DNA of 64,000 nucleotides from Anaeroplasmataceae bacterium (GCA_016294165.1 JAEDCM010000002.1:1-64000); one strand, 5' to 3'. Shown: positions 1 through 9,746, counted from the stretch's first letter. A program made the numbers and translations. The notes: a model not told the origin generated them from the sequence alone.

Positions 1-23
1 TAGTTTTATTATACAACAACAAA

Positions 24-77
24 AGACCCTATAAAATAGAATCACATGTTTTTTTATGTGTCTACTTTATAGGGTCT
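24..77. terminator. Bidirectional intrinsic terminator
   Basis: A 12-bp inverted repeat (arms 24-35 and 66-77, core GACCCTATAAA) encloses further pairs TAGA/TCTA and CACAT/ATGTG, so the whole stretch folds into one long hairpin. T-rich DNA follows on both strands. It lies just beyond the stop of the minus-strand gene at 114 and would end that transcript, and possibly one arriving from outside the window. Confidence 0.75.
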
Positions 78-113
78 ATTTTAAAAAGACCTATGGTTTT
101 TTATTGTATATAT

Positions 114-1472
114 TTAGTTCTTTAATGATTGAAGTGGCGCAGGAATTTGTCCACCACGATTAATAAATTTAGCAGGTGATTTTTGGTTAATTTTCATGAT
201 TGGCCCTTCACCAAATAATCCGCCAAATACTAATTCTTCGCCTTCTTTTTTACCAATGGCAGGAATTAATCTAACAGCAGTTGTTTTTGAGTTAACCATT
301 CCAATTGCTGCTTCATCAGCGATGATACCACTGATTACTTCAGCAGAAGTATCTCCTGGAATTACAATCATATCCAAACCAACTGAGCAAACAGCTGTCA
401 TAGCTTCTAATTTTGTAAGTGTTAATGATCCATCTCTAGCGGCATCAATCATTCCAGCATCCTCGGTTACTGGAATAAATGCTCCAGATAAACCTCCAAC
501 ACGGCTTGAAGCCATTACTCCACCTTTTTTAACGGCATCATTTAACATTGCTAAACAAGCAGTAGTACCATAAGCACCACACATTTCTAATCCGATTTCT
601 TCAAGAATATGCGCTACTGAATCTCCAACAGCAGGAGTTGGCGCTAATGATAAATCGACAATACCAAATTCAACATTTAATTTTTCAGCGGCTTCACTTC
701 CAACAAGTTGTCCCATTCTTGTAATTTTAAATGCTGTTTTCTTAATGATTTCAGCAATTTCTGTTAAATCTGCATCATCTGGAGCGTTAGAGATTGCAGC
801 TCTTACAACACCTGGACCACTAACTCCAACATTTAACACACAATCTGCTTCACCAACACCATGGAAGGCTCCAGCCATAAATGGGTTGTCTTCAACAGCA
901 TTACAAAATACAACTAGTTTTGATGCAGCAACACAATTATCATCTTTAGTTAATTCCGCACATTTCAAAATTTGTTGACCCATAGTTTTGACAGCATCCA
1001 TATTAATACCAGCTCTAGTAGAACCAACATTTACAGAAGAACATACACGTGATGTAACTGTTAGGGCTTCTGGAATTGAATTGATTAATTCTAAATCTCC
1101 GGCTGAAAATCCTTTTTGGACTAAAGCACTATATCCACCGATAAAGTTTACATTTAGCTCTTCAGCAACCTTGTCTAACGTCTTAGCATATTTGATTGGG
1201 TCACCGCCACTAACACCTAAAAGCATAGCGATTGGCGTAACGCTAATTCTTTTATTAATGATAGGAATTCCGTATTTTGTAGCGATTTCTTCGCCAACAG
1301 CTACTAGATTTTTTGCTAATCTTTTAATCTTGTTATAAATTTTTTCACAACTCTTATCGATGTCACTATCAGCACAATCTAATAGGGAAATACCCATAGT
1401 TATTGTTCTAATATCAAGATTTTGATCTTGAATCATTTTTATTGTTTCGAAAATTTCTTGATTGTTAATCAT
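114..1472 (-). CDS. PFL family protein (UPF0210/DUF711)
   Basis: A 452-residue protein of the UPF0210 (DUF711) family, whose members resemble glycyl-radical enzymes in fold but whose reaction is not established. Seen: full family length, Gly-rich conserved segments such as [14 protein letters not shown] and [13 protein letters not shown] chose the ATG at 1472 over the GTG at 1481 because AGGAG (1481-1485) sits 8 nt upstream of the ATG and overlaps the GTG. The ACT-domain gene lies 11 nt upstream on the same strand, and this pairing is widely conserved, which suggests that the ACT protein is a regulatory partner. The family assignment is firm; the function is not. Confidence 0.9.
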   Translation of the reverse strand: MINNQEIFETIKMIQDQNLDIRTITMGISLLDCADSDIDKSCEKIYNKIKRLAKNLVAVGEEIATKYGIPIINKRISVTPIAMLLGVSGGDPIKYAKTLDKVAEELNVNFIGGYSALVQKGFSAGDLELINSIPEALTVTSRVCSSVNVGSTRAGINMDAVKTMGQQILKCAELTKDDNCVAASKLVVFCNAVEDNPFMAGAFHGVGEADCVLNVGVSGPGVVRAAISNAPDDADLTEIAEIIKKTAFKITRMGQLVGSEAAEKLNVEFGIVDLSLAPTPAVGDSVAHILEEIGLEMCGAYGTTACLAMLNDAVKKGGVMASSRVGGLSGAFIPVTEDAGMIDAARDGSLTLTKLEAMTAVCSVGLDMIVIPGDTSAEVISGIIADEAAIGMVNSKTTAVRLIPAIGKKEGEELVFGGLFGEGPIMKINQKSPAKFINRGGQIPAPLQSLKN

Positions 1473-1483
1473 GCCACACACTC

Positions 1484-1753
1484 CTATATTCTATGCATTG
1501 AATTGAATACATTTTCATGCATTACATGAATTTGAAGGCATCTTTCTTTACCTTCATTAGCCATTTTTTCAATAAAAGCATTTAGTTCTACATTTAGATT
1601 ATCAATGTTAATCATCATAATCATTGCAAAGGTATCTTGCATAACGGTTTGACTTACATCCAAAATATTAGCTCCATTATCAGCACATAATTTAGAAACA
1701 AATGCTAAAATACCAACTTGATCTTTTCCAATTACAGATACTACTGCGTTCAT
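1484..1753 (-). CDS. ACT domain-containing protein (UPF0237)
   Basis: An 89-residue single ACT domain of the UPF0237 type (N-terminus [20 protein letters not shown], with the Gly-Ile-Leu turn typical of ligand-binding ACT folds). ACT domains usually bind amino acids and act as sensors. GAGG precedes the ATG at a suitable distance. It is the first gene of a two-gene operon with the PFL protein, so it probably senses a metabolite for that partner. The ligand cannot be read from the sequence. Confidence 0.9.
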   Translation of the reverse strand: MNAVVSVIGKDQVGILAFVSKLCADNGANILDVSQTVMQDTFAMIMMINIDNLNVELNAFIEKMANEGKERCLQIHVMHENVFNSMHRI

Positions 1754-1777
1754 AATCTCTACCTCACTTTATTTCTA

Positions 1778-1806
1778 ATTATAGACTATATTCAATTTTA
1801 AGACAA
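1778..1806 (-). promoter_or_regulatory. Sigma-A-type promoter of the ACT/PFL operon
   Basis: On the minus strand TTGTCT (1801-1806) and TATAAT (1778-1783) are separated by 17 bp, leading into the ACT-domain gene. One of the few promoters here without TG before the -10. Confidence 0.6.
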
Positions 1807-1876
1807 CAACAAATTTTTTTTTAATAATAAAAGCGTTTTTATGATATTTAATATAATTAAATAAATTCATAAATTG

Positions 1877-1905
1877 TTGTAAAAAACAGATATTATTGCT
1901 ATAAT
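1877..1905 (+). promoter_or_regulatory. Sigma-A-type promoter of gdpP-rplI
   Basis: TTGTAA (1877-1882), 17-bp spacer, TATAAT (1900-1905) with extended -10 TGC. Transcription would begin near 1912, giving a very short leader to the ATG at 1929. Confidence 0.7.
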
Positions 1906-1928
1906 ATTTAGTAAATGGGGTGATTTCA

Positions 1929-4355
1929 ATGAAAAAATCAATATTATTGTTCCTAGATATTATTTTTGTTATTGTAATTGGAGTAGTTTATACCAAAAAA
2001 TTAGTAATGAAGGAGACAATTCTATTAATACTATTGTTAGCATCGCTAATTGGTGCGGCTATAATTATTTTCTTGATGATTTCATCTAGCAAAAATAAAA
2101 AAATCAAATGGTTAGAAAATAGGTTGGACGTATGGAATAACATTTCATATCACGTTAAACGTGCTGGAGATGAAGCGTTTAATGAATTACCAGTTGGAAT
2201 TATGATTTTTGACGAAGAATATGAAATAAAATGGGCTAACCGTTTTGCTAAAAATATGTTCCAAAACAAACTTGTTGAGAGAACATTACAAACAATTCAT
2301 AATGATTTGTTTAATCAAATTAAAGAAGGAAATGAAAAAATAAAGATTTCGGTATATGATCGTAAATATGATGTTATTTATCGTGAAGAGCACCGTTTAT
2401 TATACTTTTTTGATGAAACAGAAAGAGAAAACATCATTCAGAAATATCGTGATCGTACAACAGCACTAGGTATTATATATCTAGACAATATGGAGCAATC
2501 ACTTGCTGAATTAGATGTCCAAGAAAGATCAAAATTACGTGGTCGTTATTTAGGGGAAATTTCCGATTGGATTACACAAATTGGTGGATATTTAAAATCA
2601 TATAGTGATGATCGTTCAGTAATTGTTCTAGATCAAAAACAATTATCAGTTATGATTAAGGAAAAATTTGACATTCTTGATAAGATTAGAGCAATATCTG
2701 AAGAAAATGAATTACGTGTTACAGCATCAATTGGTATTGCATGTTGGGATGTATCTTATGAAGAGCTTGGATCTTATGCTCAAAATGCGATTGAATTAGC
2801 TGAAAAGCGTGGAGGAGATCAAGCTGTAGTTAATATTCAAAATGAAAAGATTCAATATTTTGGTGCTAAGACAAATGCCCTTGAAAAGAGCTCAAAGGTC
2901 TTAGTACGTGTGATGGCACAAACACTAAGAGAGACAATTGAAAAAGCTAAAAATGTTATTATTATGGGGCATAAGAATACGGATACAGACTGCTTTGGAG
3001 CAATGATTGCTGTATTAAAAATGGTAATTTCATGTGATAAGGAAGTAAAAGTGGTTTGTGAAGAAAGCAATTGCGATCCAACTGTTCGTAGAATACTTGA
3101 TACGACAGCTAAGGAACACATGGGGCTTATGGAGTATTTATGTAATAGCCAAGAAGCCTTATCATTAATTGATGATAAGAGTTTATTAATTGTTGTAGAT
3201 AGTCAATCACCACAAATTGTAAGCAACCCTGAGTTACTAAATAAGTGTACATTAGCGGTTGTTGATCACCATCGTCGTGGTGAAATTAGTTTTGAAAATC
3301 CAAAATTTAATTATGTTGAACCATATGCATCTTCAAGTGTAGAATTAGTAACAGAGATGATTCCATTCTTTGGTAAGAAGGTTGAGATTAGTTCATTTGA
3401 AGCAACAGTTATGCTTTCAGGAGTTATCGTTGATACAAATAACTTTACATTTAGAACAGGTTCAAGAACATTTGATGTTGCATCAATTCTAAAAGAGCTT
3501 GGTGCGGATACAATTAAAGTTAAATCATTATTGCGTGAAGAAATAGGAAGAAGAAAAGAGATTGCAGAACTAGAATCATTAGCAACAGTTGTATTTGATA
3601 AGTATGCAGTTGTTAAGGTTCCGGAAAATAAGATTGTTGACCGCGTTTTATTAGCTCAGGTATCTGAGAGATTACTTGAAATTGATGGTATTGGAGCTTC
3701 ATTTACAATTGGAAAGATTGATAATTCGCTTATAGGAATAAGCGCTAGAAGTTACTTAAATATTAATGTTCAGGTCATTATGGAAGAGCTTGGTGGTGGA
3801 GGCCATTTAAATGGTGCTGCAGCTCAAATAAAAGATAAGTCAATTGATGAAGCATATGATATGCTTTATGAGGTTTTAGATCGTGGACAAATGAATGAAG
3901 GAGAAGAGAATATGAAGATTATTTTAACTGAAGATGTCAAAGGAAAAGGAGTTAAGGGTGATATTATTGATGTTGCTAATGGATATGCTAATTTCTTAAT
4001 TGCTGGAAATAAAGCTGCTTTAGCTACTCCTGAAAACTTAAAGAAGGCAAAAGAAGATAAGGAAAAAGAAAAGGAAGAAGCTTTAAGATATTTGCAACTT
4101 ATGAATAAATTAAAAGCTGATATCGAAAATAAGAGTATAAATGTATATATTAAAATGGGTGAAGATGGTAAACTATTTGGTAGTGTTACTACAAAACAAA
4201 TTGCTGATGAGTTCGAAAAGCAATATGGAATTCATATTGATAAGAGAAAAATTGAACTTGCAAATGAAATTAATTCATTAGGTATTTATGATGGTGAAGT
4301 TCATCTTCATAAGGATATTGTCGCTAAATTTGAAATACATGTTCTAGAAAAGTAG
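1929..4355 (+). CDS. gdpP-rplI: Cyclic-di-AMP phosphodiesterase GdpP fused to ribosomal protein L9
   Basis: An 809-residue in-frame fusion. Residues 1-50 hold two membrane helices, about 75-165 a PAS-like domain, about 170-300 a degenerate GGDEF domain, and about 340-660 a DHH/DHHA1 phosphodiesterase with its metal ligands (GHKNTDTD from 347, DHH at 446-448, GGGGH at 622-626). From residue 662 (Met codon at 3912) a complete L9 follows ([17 protein letters not shown] onward, about 147 residues). GdpP hydrolyses c-di-AMP at the membrane; L9 belongs to the 50S subunit. In Bacillus the two are adjacent separate genes. The ATG at 1929 is preceded by GGGGTG; an upstream in-frame GTG (1920) overlaps that site. 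An internal ribosome site could also give free L9. Confidence 0.93.
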   Translation: MKKSILLFLDIIFVIVIGVVYTKKLVMKETILLILLLASLIGAAIIIFLMISSSKNKKIKWLENRLDVWNNISYHVKRAGDEAFNELPVGIMIFDEEYEIKWANRFAKNMFQNKLVERTLQTIHNDLFNQIKEGNEKIKISVYDRKYDVIYREEHRLLYFFDETERENIIQKYRDRTTALGIIYLDNMEQSLAELDVQERSKLRGRYLGEISDWITQIGGYLKSYSDDRSVIVLDQKQLSVMIKEKFDILDKIRAISEENELRVTASIGIACWDVSYEELGSYAQNAIELAEKRGGDQAVVNIQNEKIQYFGAKTNALEKSSKVLVRVMAQTLRETIEKAKNVIIMGHKNTDTDCFGAMIAVLKMVISCDKEVKVVCEESNCDPTVRRILDTTAKEHMGLMEYLCNSQEALSLIDDKSLLIVVDSQSPQIVSNPELLNKCTLAVVDHHRRGEISFENPKFNYVEPYASSSVELVTEMIPFFGKKVEISSFEATVMLSGVIVDTNNFTFRTGSRTFDVASILKELGADTIKVKSLLREEIGRRKEIAELESLATVVFDKYAVVKVPENKIVDRVLLAQVSERLLEIDGIGASFTIGKIDNSLIGISARSYLNINVQVIMEELGGGGHLNGAAAQIKDKSIDEAYDMLYEVLDRGQMNEGEENMKIILTEDVKGKGVKGDIIDVANGYANFLIAGNKAALATPENLKKAKEDKEKEKEEALRYLQLMNKLKADIENKSINVYIKMGEDGKLFGSVTTKQIADEFEKQYGIHIDKRKIELANEINSLGIYDGEVHLHKDIVAKFEIHVLEK
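3898..3914 (+). promoter_or_regulatory. Internal ribosome-binding site and start for L9
   Basis: AAGGAG (3898-3903) lies 8 nt before ATG 3912, exactly where the L9 domain begins. It would allow independent synthesis of L9 within the fused reading frame. Confidence 0.6.
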
Positions 4356-4362
4356 GGATAAG

Positions 4363-5688
4363 ATGAAAAAGCAAATTCCATTTAATTTGGAGGCGGAACA
4401 ATCTATATTAAGTGCAGCTTTCATTAATAATAGTGTGATGATTTCGCTTGCTGACCAATTAAATAATGAAGATTTTTTTGATACGAAGAACCAACATATT
4501 TTTCAAGCAATGAGGAAATTATCATCTGAAGGTGTAATCATTGATTACACGACTGTATATAATGAATTAATGCAAAACGGTCGCTTAAATGAAGCGGGTG
4601 GTTCGGAATATCTTTTAGGAATTATCGATGCAAGTGCAACAAGTAATGTTGATGCTTATGTTGATATTGTTAAAGGATTATCAATGAAAAGAAAGATTAT
4701 TAGCGTAGCAGAGCAAATTGCAGATACAGGTTATGATGGTTCAGTAGAGCCGACAGCTTATGTTGATTTAGCAGAAAAATTAATTTTTAATGCTTCAAAG
4801 GATCGTAAAACATCCGACTTTTCATCAATAAGGAGTATTGCTGCTAATGTTCAAGAAAAAACTGAAGATAATATGAATAGTACTGATGATGTAACTGGTT
4901 TATCAACAGGATTTATTGAACTTGATCATTATACATCAGGATTGCATCCTGGTGAATTCATCATTTTAGCTGCTAGACCGGCAATGGGAAAAAGTGCTTT
5001 AGCGATGAATCTTGCGACTAATGTTGCTTCAAGAAATAAGAACTCTAAGGCAAGCGTTGCGGTTTTTAGTTTAGAGATGCCAAGCGAACAAATTGTTATG
5101 CGTATGATTGCAGCAGAAACAAGTATCAATAGTAATGATATTAAAACTGGTACATTAACGCCTAAGCAGTGGCAATATTTTGAGGCTGGTATTGCGTCAT
5201 TATCAAAGCTAAATATTCATTTTTCGGATAGTAGTAACGTTACTATTGAGGAAATTAGAGCAAGATGTCGTAAGCTAAGTCAATCACAAGGATTAGATTT
5301 ATTGATTATTGATTACTTGCAATTAATTTCACCAAATGAGAATTATAAAGGAAGTCGTCAAGAGTTCGTAAGTGGAGTTTCACGATCACTTAAACAATTA
5401 GCTCGCGAATTGGAGATTCCGGTTATTGCTCTATCACAATTATCGCGTGAGGTTGAAAAGCGTGATAGTAAGAAACCAATGATGGCCGATTTGCGAGAAT
5501 CTGGTGGTATTGAACAGGACGCCGATGTTATTTTATTCTTATATCGTGATGAATATTATAATAAGGATTCAGCCACAAAAGGTACTGCGGTATTAAGTAT
5601 TGCTAAAAATAGACAGGGTACAGCTGGTGTAGATATTAATTTATTGTTTGAACCAGCATATAGCTCATTTAGAAATAAAACTGAATAG
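4363..5688 (+). CDS. dnaB: Replicative DNA helicase DnaB
   Basis: A 441-residue hexameric replicative helicase (named DnaC in Bacillus subtilis). The N-terminal domain (about 1-100, beginning MKKQIPFNLEAEQSIL) is followed by the RecA-like motor with Walker A ARPAMGKSA near residue 205 and the Walker B-like LLIIDYLQLI. Length is normal. It starts 7 nt after the gdpP-rplI fusion with GGGATAAG upstream, matching the conserved gdpP-rplI-dnaB order in Bacillota. No intein or insertion is visible. Confidence 0.96.
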   Translation: MKKQIPFNLEAEQSILSAAFINNSVMISLADQLNNEDFFDTKNQHIFQAMRKLSSEGVIIDYTTVYNELMQNGRLNEAGGSEYLLGIIDASATSNVDAYVDIVKGLSMKRKIISVAEQIADTGYDGSVEPTAYVDLAEKLIFNASKDRKTSDFSSIRSIAANVQEKTEDNMNSTDDVTGLSTGFIELDHYTSGLHPGEFIILAARPAMGKSALAMNLATNVASRNKNSKASVAVFSLEMPSEQIVMRMIAAETSINSNDIKTGTLTPKQWQYFEAGIASLSKLNIHFSDSSNVTIEEIRARCRKLSQSQGLDLLIIDYLQLISPNENYKGSRQEFVSGVSRSLKQLARELEIPVIALSQLSREVEKRDSKKPMMADLRESGGIEQDADVILFLYRDEYYNKDSATKGTAVLSIAKNRQGTAGVDINLLFEPAYSSFRNKTE

Positions 5689-5699
5689 GAAGTGGTAGA

Positions 5700-6773
5700 A
5701 TGATAGTTGAAAGATTAGATGCTATTGAAAAAAGATACACAGAAATTGAAAAAGAATTGATGAGTCCAGAAATTGTAATGGACATTAAAAAATTAACAAG
5801 CTTATCAAAAGAACAAAGAGGTATTGAAAAGATTGTTAATATTTATCGAAAATATAAGGATTGTTTAGATCAAATTCATGATTTAAAGGAAATGGTTCAT
5901 GACTCTGATCCGGAAATTCGTGAAATGGCTGAAATGGAATTAGAAGAGAATAAGGCCTTAGTAAGCGATTATGAGGAACAATTAAAAATTCTTTTATTAC
6001 CTAAAGATCCTAATGATGATAAGAATGTTGTGGTTGAAATTCGTGGAGCCGCTGGTGGAGATGAAGGAAACATTTTTGCTGGAGATTTATATCGCATGTA
6101 TTGCAAATATTCAGAATCAAAGGGTTGGAAAATTGAATTATTAAACGCCGTAGAATGTGAAGCTGGTGGGTATTCACAAATTGAATTTATGGTTTCAGGT
6201 GAGTCAGTATACTCTTTGTTAAAATATGAGTCTGGAGCACATCGTGTTCAAAGAGTTCCATTAACTGAATCAGCTGGACGCATTCATACTTCAACAGCTA
6301 CTGTATTAGTTATGCCTGAGGCTGAGGAATTAGAAGTTGAGCTTGATATGAATGACGTTCGCATTGATATCTTTTGCTCAAGTGGTCCAGGAGGGCAATC
6401 TGTAAATACTACTAAATCAGCGATCCGTGTAACACATATTCCAACAGGGCTTGTGGTTTCATGCCAAGATGGAAAGAGCCAACATGAGAATAAAGCAAAT
6501 GCCTTAAAGGTTTTAAAAACAAGACTATATGATTTAAAATTACAAGAAAAGAATAAAGAAGAGGGTTCAATTAGACAATCACTTATTGGAAATGGTGACC
6601 GTAGTGAGAAAATTAGAACATACAACTATCCACAAAACCGTGTTTCTGATCACCGAATCAACTTCACTATTCAACGTTTAGATGCTATTATTGATGGAAA
6701 ACTAGATTTAGTAATTGATCAATTGGTATTAGAAGATCAAAAGAAAAAAATGCTTGGAGAATCTGAAGAATAA
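5700..6773 (+). CDS. prfA: Peptide chain release factor 1
   Basis: A 357-residue RF1, which recognises UAA and UAG stops. The peptidyl-tRNA hydrolysis motif GGQ is at 231-233 (context SSGPGGQSVNTT) and the anticodon-like region reads RVPLTES, i.e. P-x-T as in RF1 and not SPF as in RF2. The gene follows dnaB by 11 nt with AGGAAGTGG as ribosome site. The usual partner, the methyltransferase prmC, follows after a terminator. Confidence 0.96.
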   Translation: MIVERLDAIEKRYTEIEKELMSPEIVMDIKKLTSLSKEQRGIEKIVNIYRKYKDCLDQIHDLKEMVHDSDPEIREMAEMELEENKALVSDYEEQLKILLLPKDPNDDKNVVVEIRGAAGGDEGNIFAGDLYRMYCKYSESKGWKIELLNAVECEAGGYSQIEFMVSGESVYSLLKYESGAHRVQRVPLTESAGRIHTSTATVLVMPEAEELEVELDMNDVRIDIFCSSGPGGQSVNTTKSAIRVTHIPTGLVVSCQDGKSQHENKANALKVLKTRLYDLKLQEKNKEEGSIRQSLIGNGDRSEKIRTYNYPQNRVSDHRINFTIQRLDAIIDGKLDLVIDQLVLEDQKKKMLGESEE

Positions 6774-6778
6774 AAAAT

Positions 6779-6809
6779 ATGCCTTCAATTAGTTTTGAAG
6801 GTATTTTTT
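6779..6809 (+). terminator. Intrinsic terminator after prfA
   Basis: A 10-bp stem (6779-6788 with 6795-6804, core CCTTCAA/TTGAAGG) with a 6-nt loop is followed by a T run. Confidence 0.8.
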
Positions 6810-6920
6810 GTCGCCAAAAAAATTGTCAAAAGATTTTTCACTTAAATGGCTTATTTTGAATACGATTCATACAATTATTTTTAAAGTTTATGATAAATGT
6901 ATAATTTTCTATTTTTTTTA

Positions 6921-6929
6921 TGGTATAAT
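6921..6929 (+). promoter_or_regulatory. Extended -10 promoter of prmC operon
   Basis: TGG then TATAAT (6924-6929). No good -35 at 17 bp; the extended -10 probably compensates. It lies 34 nt before the prmC start. Confidence 0.6.
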
Positions 6930-6963
6930 ATTCGTGGATATTTTTATTTAAGGGTGTGAAAAA

Positions 6964-7812
6964 ATGGCTAAATATAAAGAAATACTAGACAATGCTAAGA
7001 AGCTTGCGGAAGAACATCAAAAAGAAGAATCAGCGGTTTTAATTTTATTATTACATTTTTCAAAAATGGAAAGTGCAATCCTTTATGCTAATATAAATGA
7101 AGAATGCCCTAATGATGTTTTTGATAGTTTTAATGATGCTTTAAACAAATATATATATGATAATATTCCTGTTCAGCATATCACGGGATATGAAACTTTT
7201 TATGGATATAATTTTATCGTAAATGGTGATGTTTTAATTCCTCGTGTTGAAACTGAAGAATTGGTTGAAAACATTTTATACGAATATGATGATTTATTTG
7301 ACGGTAAGGTTGATGTCGTGGATATCGGATGCGGAAGTGGATGTATTGGAATTACATTAGCTCTTGAGGAGCCAAATATGAATGTCACTTTAACGGACAT
7401 ATCATTTGAAGCTTTAGAAGTAGCTAAAAAAAATGCGCTTAATCTAGGGGCTAATGTTCGTTTCCTTCAAGGAGATATGTTAGAACCAGTAAAGAAAGAA
7501 AAGTTTGATATTTTAGTGTCAAATCCACCTTATATTCCTGATAATGAGGATGTTTGTAGCTTAGTAAAGGATAATGAACCATGGGTTGCCTTATTTGGTG
7601 GTGAGGATGGATTAAAGTTTTATCGCATTATTTTAAGCCAAGCTCATGAAATATTAAAGGAAAAAAGCATCATTGCTTTTGAACACGCGTATGATAAAGG
7701 CGAAGCGATGGTGAATTTAGCAAAAAAATATTTTCCAAATGCTAATGTTAAATTAATTAAAGATATTTTCGGTAAGGATCGTATGACAATCATTATTAAT
7801 GGGGGGAAGTAA
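6964..7812 (+). CDS. prmC: Peptide chain release factor N5-glutamine methyltransferase
   Basis: A 282-residue methyltransferase that modifies the Gln of the GGQ motif in release factors using S-adenosylmethionine. The SAM-binding loop [11 protein letters not shown] is near residues 119-129 and the catalytic NPPY motif at 187-190. The N-terminal helical domain binds the release factor. Length is normal. GGGTG precedes the ATG. It heads a new transcription unit with mgsA and tsaC. Confidence 0.95.
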   Translation: MAKYKEILDNAKKLAEEHQKEESAVLILLLHFSKMESAILYANINEECPNDVFDSFNDALNKYIYDNIPVQHITGYETFYGYNFIVNGDVLIPRVETEELVENILYEYDDLFDGKVDVVDIGCGSGCIGITLALEEPNMNVTLTDISFEALEVAKKNALNLGANVRFLQGDMLEPVKKEKFDILVSNPPYIPDNEDVCSLVKDNEPWVALFGGEDGLKFYRIILSQAHEILKEKSIIAFEHAYDKGEAMVNLAKKYFPNANVKLIKDIFGKDRMTIIINGGK

Positions 7813-7813
7813 A

Positions 7814-8173
7814 ATGAGAATTGCATTAATCGCTCATGATAAGAAAAAAGATGAAATGGTTAAATTCGTATATAAATATCAAGATATTTTAGCAAAACAT
7901 AATATTTTTACTACTGGGACAACTGGATTAAGGATTATGGAAAATACGAATTTAAAGGTTAATAGATTAAAAAGTGGACCACTTGGTGGAGATCAAGAAA
8001 TTGGGGCAATGGTGGCCAATGAGCAATTAGATATGGTAATCTTTTTAAGAGATCCTTTAACTGCTCAAGCTCATGAGCCAGATATCAATGCGTTATTACG
8101 TTTATGTGATGTTTATCAAATTCCTTTAGCGACAAATACTAAAACAGCAGAGTATTTTATTAAGGAGATTTAA
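7814..8173 (+). CDS. mgsA: Methylglyoxal synthase
   Basis: A 119-residue enzyme converting dihydroxyacetone phosphate to methylglyoxal and phosphate, a glycolytic bypass under phosphate limitation. Seen: HDKKKDEM at the N-terminus (His8), TTGTTG phosphate loop near 34, GPLGGDQ with catalytic Asp60, and [14 protein letters not shown] with Asp80 and His87. I placed the start at ATG 7814 because GGGGGAAGT directly precedes it; an in-frame ATG at 7799 lies inside prmC. The gene begins 1 nt after the prmC stop, so translation is probably coupled. Confidence 0.95.
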   Translation: MRIALIAHDKKKDEMVKFVYKYQDILAKHNIFTTGTTGLRIMENTNLKVNRLKSGPLGGDQEIGAMVANEQLDMVIFLRDPLTAQAHEPDINALLRLCDVYQIPLATNTKTAEYFIKEI

Positions 8174-8176
8174 TTT

Positions 8177-8749
8177 ATGAGAATTAAAGATGGACAAGTG
8201 ATAATATTTCCTACCGATACTGTTTATGGTATGGGAGCTAAGGTAACTGATGATGCCGCATTAGAAAGAATGATGCATATAAAAAGAAGATCATCTAATA
8301 AAACCTTTGCAGTTTTGTGCGATAGTATGGCACAAATTGAAGAGCTAGCCTATGTGGATGAAAGAGCAAGAATTATCATTGATAATTTTATGCCTGGAGC
8401 ATTAACATTAATTCTTAAATCTAAATTAAGCCATCGAAATCTTGCAATTAAAGATACAATTGGTGTTCGCATTCCTAATCATGAATTTACATTAAAGCTT
8501 TTAAGGGAAAATGGGCCGTTAGCCACAACAAGTGTAAATATCAGTAAAGAGATGCCTCTAAATGATTATGAATCAATTGTCTTTAGGTTTAATGATATGG
8601 TTGATTATATTTATGATGATCCGTACAAAAAAGAATATAGTAATATCTCTTCGACCGTTGTTGATTTGACAAAGGATGAGATGGTTGTATTAAGAGAAGG
8701 ACAAATTAAGATTGATGATATTATAAGCATTTTGGAAAAAAATGTATAA
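8177..8749 (+). CDS. tsaC: Threonylcarbamoyl-AMP synthase (YrdC/TsaC type)
   Basis: A 190-residue Sua5/YciO/YrdC-family protein that forms threonylcarbamoyl-AMP for the t6A modification at position 37 of ANN-decoding tRNAs. The N-terminus FPTDTVYGMGAK and the KRRSSNKTFAV segment are family signatures. It lacks the C-terminal Sua5 domain, so it is the short form. AAGGAG precedes the ATG by about 9 nt. It is the last gene before a strong hairpin; in Bacillus the orthologue (ywlC) is also near spoIIR. Confidence 0.92.
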   Translation: MRIKDGQVIIFPTDTVYGMGAKVTDDAALERMMHIKRRSSNKTFAVLCDSMAQIEELAYVDERARIIIDNFMPGALTLILKSKLSHRNLAIKDTIGVRIPNHEFTLKLLRENGPLATTSVNISKEMPLNDYESIVFRFNDMVDYIYDDPYKKEYSNISSTVVDLTKDEMVVLREGQIKIDDIISILEKNV

Positions 8750-8754
8750 TTTTT

Positions 8755-8791
8755 ATCACCTCTGTAAATATTAATTACAGGGGTGATTTTT
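8755..8791 (+). terminator. Strong terminator hairpin that contains the spoIIR ribosome site
   Basis: A 13-bp stem (8755-8767 with 8775-8787, one G-T wobble) has a 7-nt AT loop and is followed by a run of T. The 3' arm contains GGGGTG, the only ribosome site for spoIIR, and the spoIIR ATG follows the T run directly. Confidence 0.85.
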
Positions 8792-8793
8792 TT

Positions 8794-9246
8794 ATGAAAA
8801 AGATAATTTTAATTTTATTTTTAGTTTTTTTATTTTATCAAATAAATAAAGAGGAGGATTTTTACATCAGAATATTAGCTAATAGTAATAATGAATATGA
8901 TTTAAGAATTAAGAAGGATGTAGCAAATACATTATCGGATGTTTTAGATAGTTATCATTTAGAGGATTGTAATTATGATGAAATTGTTGATACGTTAACC
9001 GATAATTTAGATGATATTAGTTATCATTTAAACAAAATTACTGAAGTCAAGGTCGAGATTAAAAAGCATAATATGGGTGATAAAACATATAATGGTAAGG
9101 TAATTAAAGGGAAAGTGAAAATGACTCTACTCGTCACAATTGGTGAAGGAAAAGGTGATAATTGGTGGGGATGCTTATATCCAGATTTCATGTCTAGAGG
9201 ATCTGATGAAAAATTAACATATAAATGGTGGATATTGGGGGATTAA
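8794..9246 (+). CDS. spoIIR: Stage II sporulation protein R homologue
   Basis: A 150-residue protein with an N-terminal hydrophobic segment (about 1-16), then FYIRILANSN (23-32) and GEGKGDNWW (117-125), both hallmarks of SpoIIR. In Bacillus SpoIIR is made in the forespore and secreted to trigger SpoIIGA processing of pro-sigma-E. The C-terminus diverges: the usual VLFPPLCF is replaced by GCLYPDFMS, and the protein is shorter than typical members (about 200 or more). Context (prfA, prmC, tsaC, ywlB-like gene) matches the Bacillus spoIIR neighbourhood. Its ribosome site is sequestered in a terminator hairpin, implying special control. Identity is likely; activity is uncertain. Confidence 0.8.
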   Translation: MKKIILILFLVFLFYQINKEEDFYIRILANSNNEYDLRIKKDVANTLSDVLDSYHLEDCNYDEIVDTLTDNLDDISYHLNKITEVKVEIKKHNMGDKTYNGKVIKGKVKMTLLVTIGEGKGDNWWGCLYPDFMSRGSDEKLTYKWWILGD

Positions 9247-9249
9247 ATA

Positions 9250-9687
9250 ATGGAAATTGTTGAAATTAAGGGGTTATTCTTAGATAAGGCAAAGGAATTT
9301 TTAGAAAGTGTTGAGTCTTTAAAGACTATAGATTTAGATGTTTTAAATGAAGGGGTTGCGCTAGTTGATTTAGATGAAATCATAGGCGTAATTTCTTATG
9401 AAAAGTTTAAAAAATATGGTTTAATTAGATATTTTGTTTTTAAAAGAAAAATAGTTGATGAGTATATTTTAGATATTTTTAATAAAATATCGGAGTTAGC
9501 GATTAAAAGAGATGTCAAATATCTTTTTTTGCTTGTATCAAATGGAGATGTTTATGATTTATTTAAAGAATTAGGATTCACCCAATTTGATAGTAGTAAC
9601 CTTTTTATTGAGGAAGATAATATATCAAAAACAAAATATGAAAATTCAATAGTAATGATTAAGGAAATAGGAGGCTCGTTTTGTTGA
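9250..9687 (+). CDS. GNAT-like N-acetyltransferase (YwlB-like position)
   Basis: A 145-residue protein resembling a small GNAT fold: a mid segment EIIGVISYEKF, the helix DEYILDIFNKISELAIKRDVK written across about 78-98, then LFLLVSNGDVYDLFKELGF as the acetyl-CoA-side strand-helix ending in the family's F-x-x-L-G-F. The acetyl-CoA loop (Q/R-x-x-G-x-G/A) is not recognisable. It begins 3 nt after spoIIR. Bacillus has a GNAT gene (ywlB) in the same neighbourhood. The substrate is unknown. Confidence 0.6.
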   Translation: MEIVEIKGLFLDKAKEFLESVESLKTIDLDVLNEGVALVDLDEIIGVISYEKFKKYGLIRYFVFKRKIVDEYILDIFNKISELAIKRDVKYLFLLVSNGDVYDLFKELGFTQFDSSNLFIEEDNISKTKYENSIVMIKEIGGSFC

Positions 9688-9712
9688 CTTTTATGTAATA
9701 AAAGGTTATAAT
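9684..9712 (+). promoter_or_regulatory. Near-consensus sigma-A promoter of the uxa operon
   Basis: TTGACT (9684-9689), 17-bp spacer, TATAAT (9707-9712). The -35 overlaps the last codons of the GNAT gene. This is the best promoter match in the pectin island. Confidence 0.85.
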
Positions 9713-9746
9713 AATGTAGATAAAAATCATTATGTCTATAGGACAT
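9711..9746 (+). promoter_or_regulatory. Candidate operator in the uxa leader
   Basis: Two short inverted repeats sit between the -10 and the ribosome site: ATAATG/CATTAT (9711-9716 and 9728-9733, 11-nt spacing) and ATGTC/GACAT around TATAG (9732-9746). Their place just after the -10 suits a repressor, but no regulator gene is in the window. Confidence 0.35.

Noticed and set aside
196..1338. Plus-strand open frames opposite the PFL gene (196-573, 745-978, 988-1338)
   Set aside because: They lie antisense to a well-conserved gene, lack ribosome sites, and encode Ser/Thr/Pro-rich composition typical of reversed coding DNA.
8714..8743. Sigma-F-type promoter for spoIIR within tsaC
   Set aside because: A GG followed by A-rich DNA is present but the terminal T/R of the -10 and the -35 (GYATA) do not fit at the right spacing.
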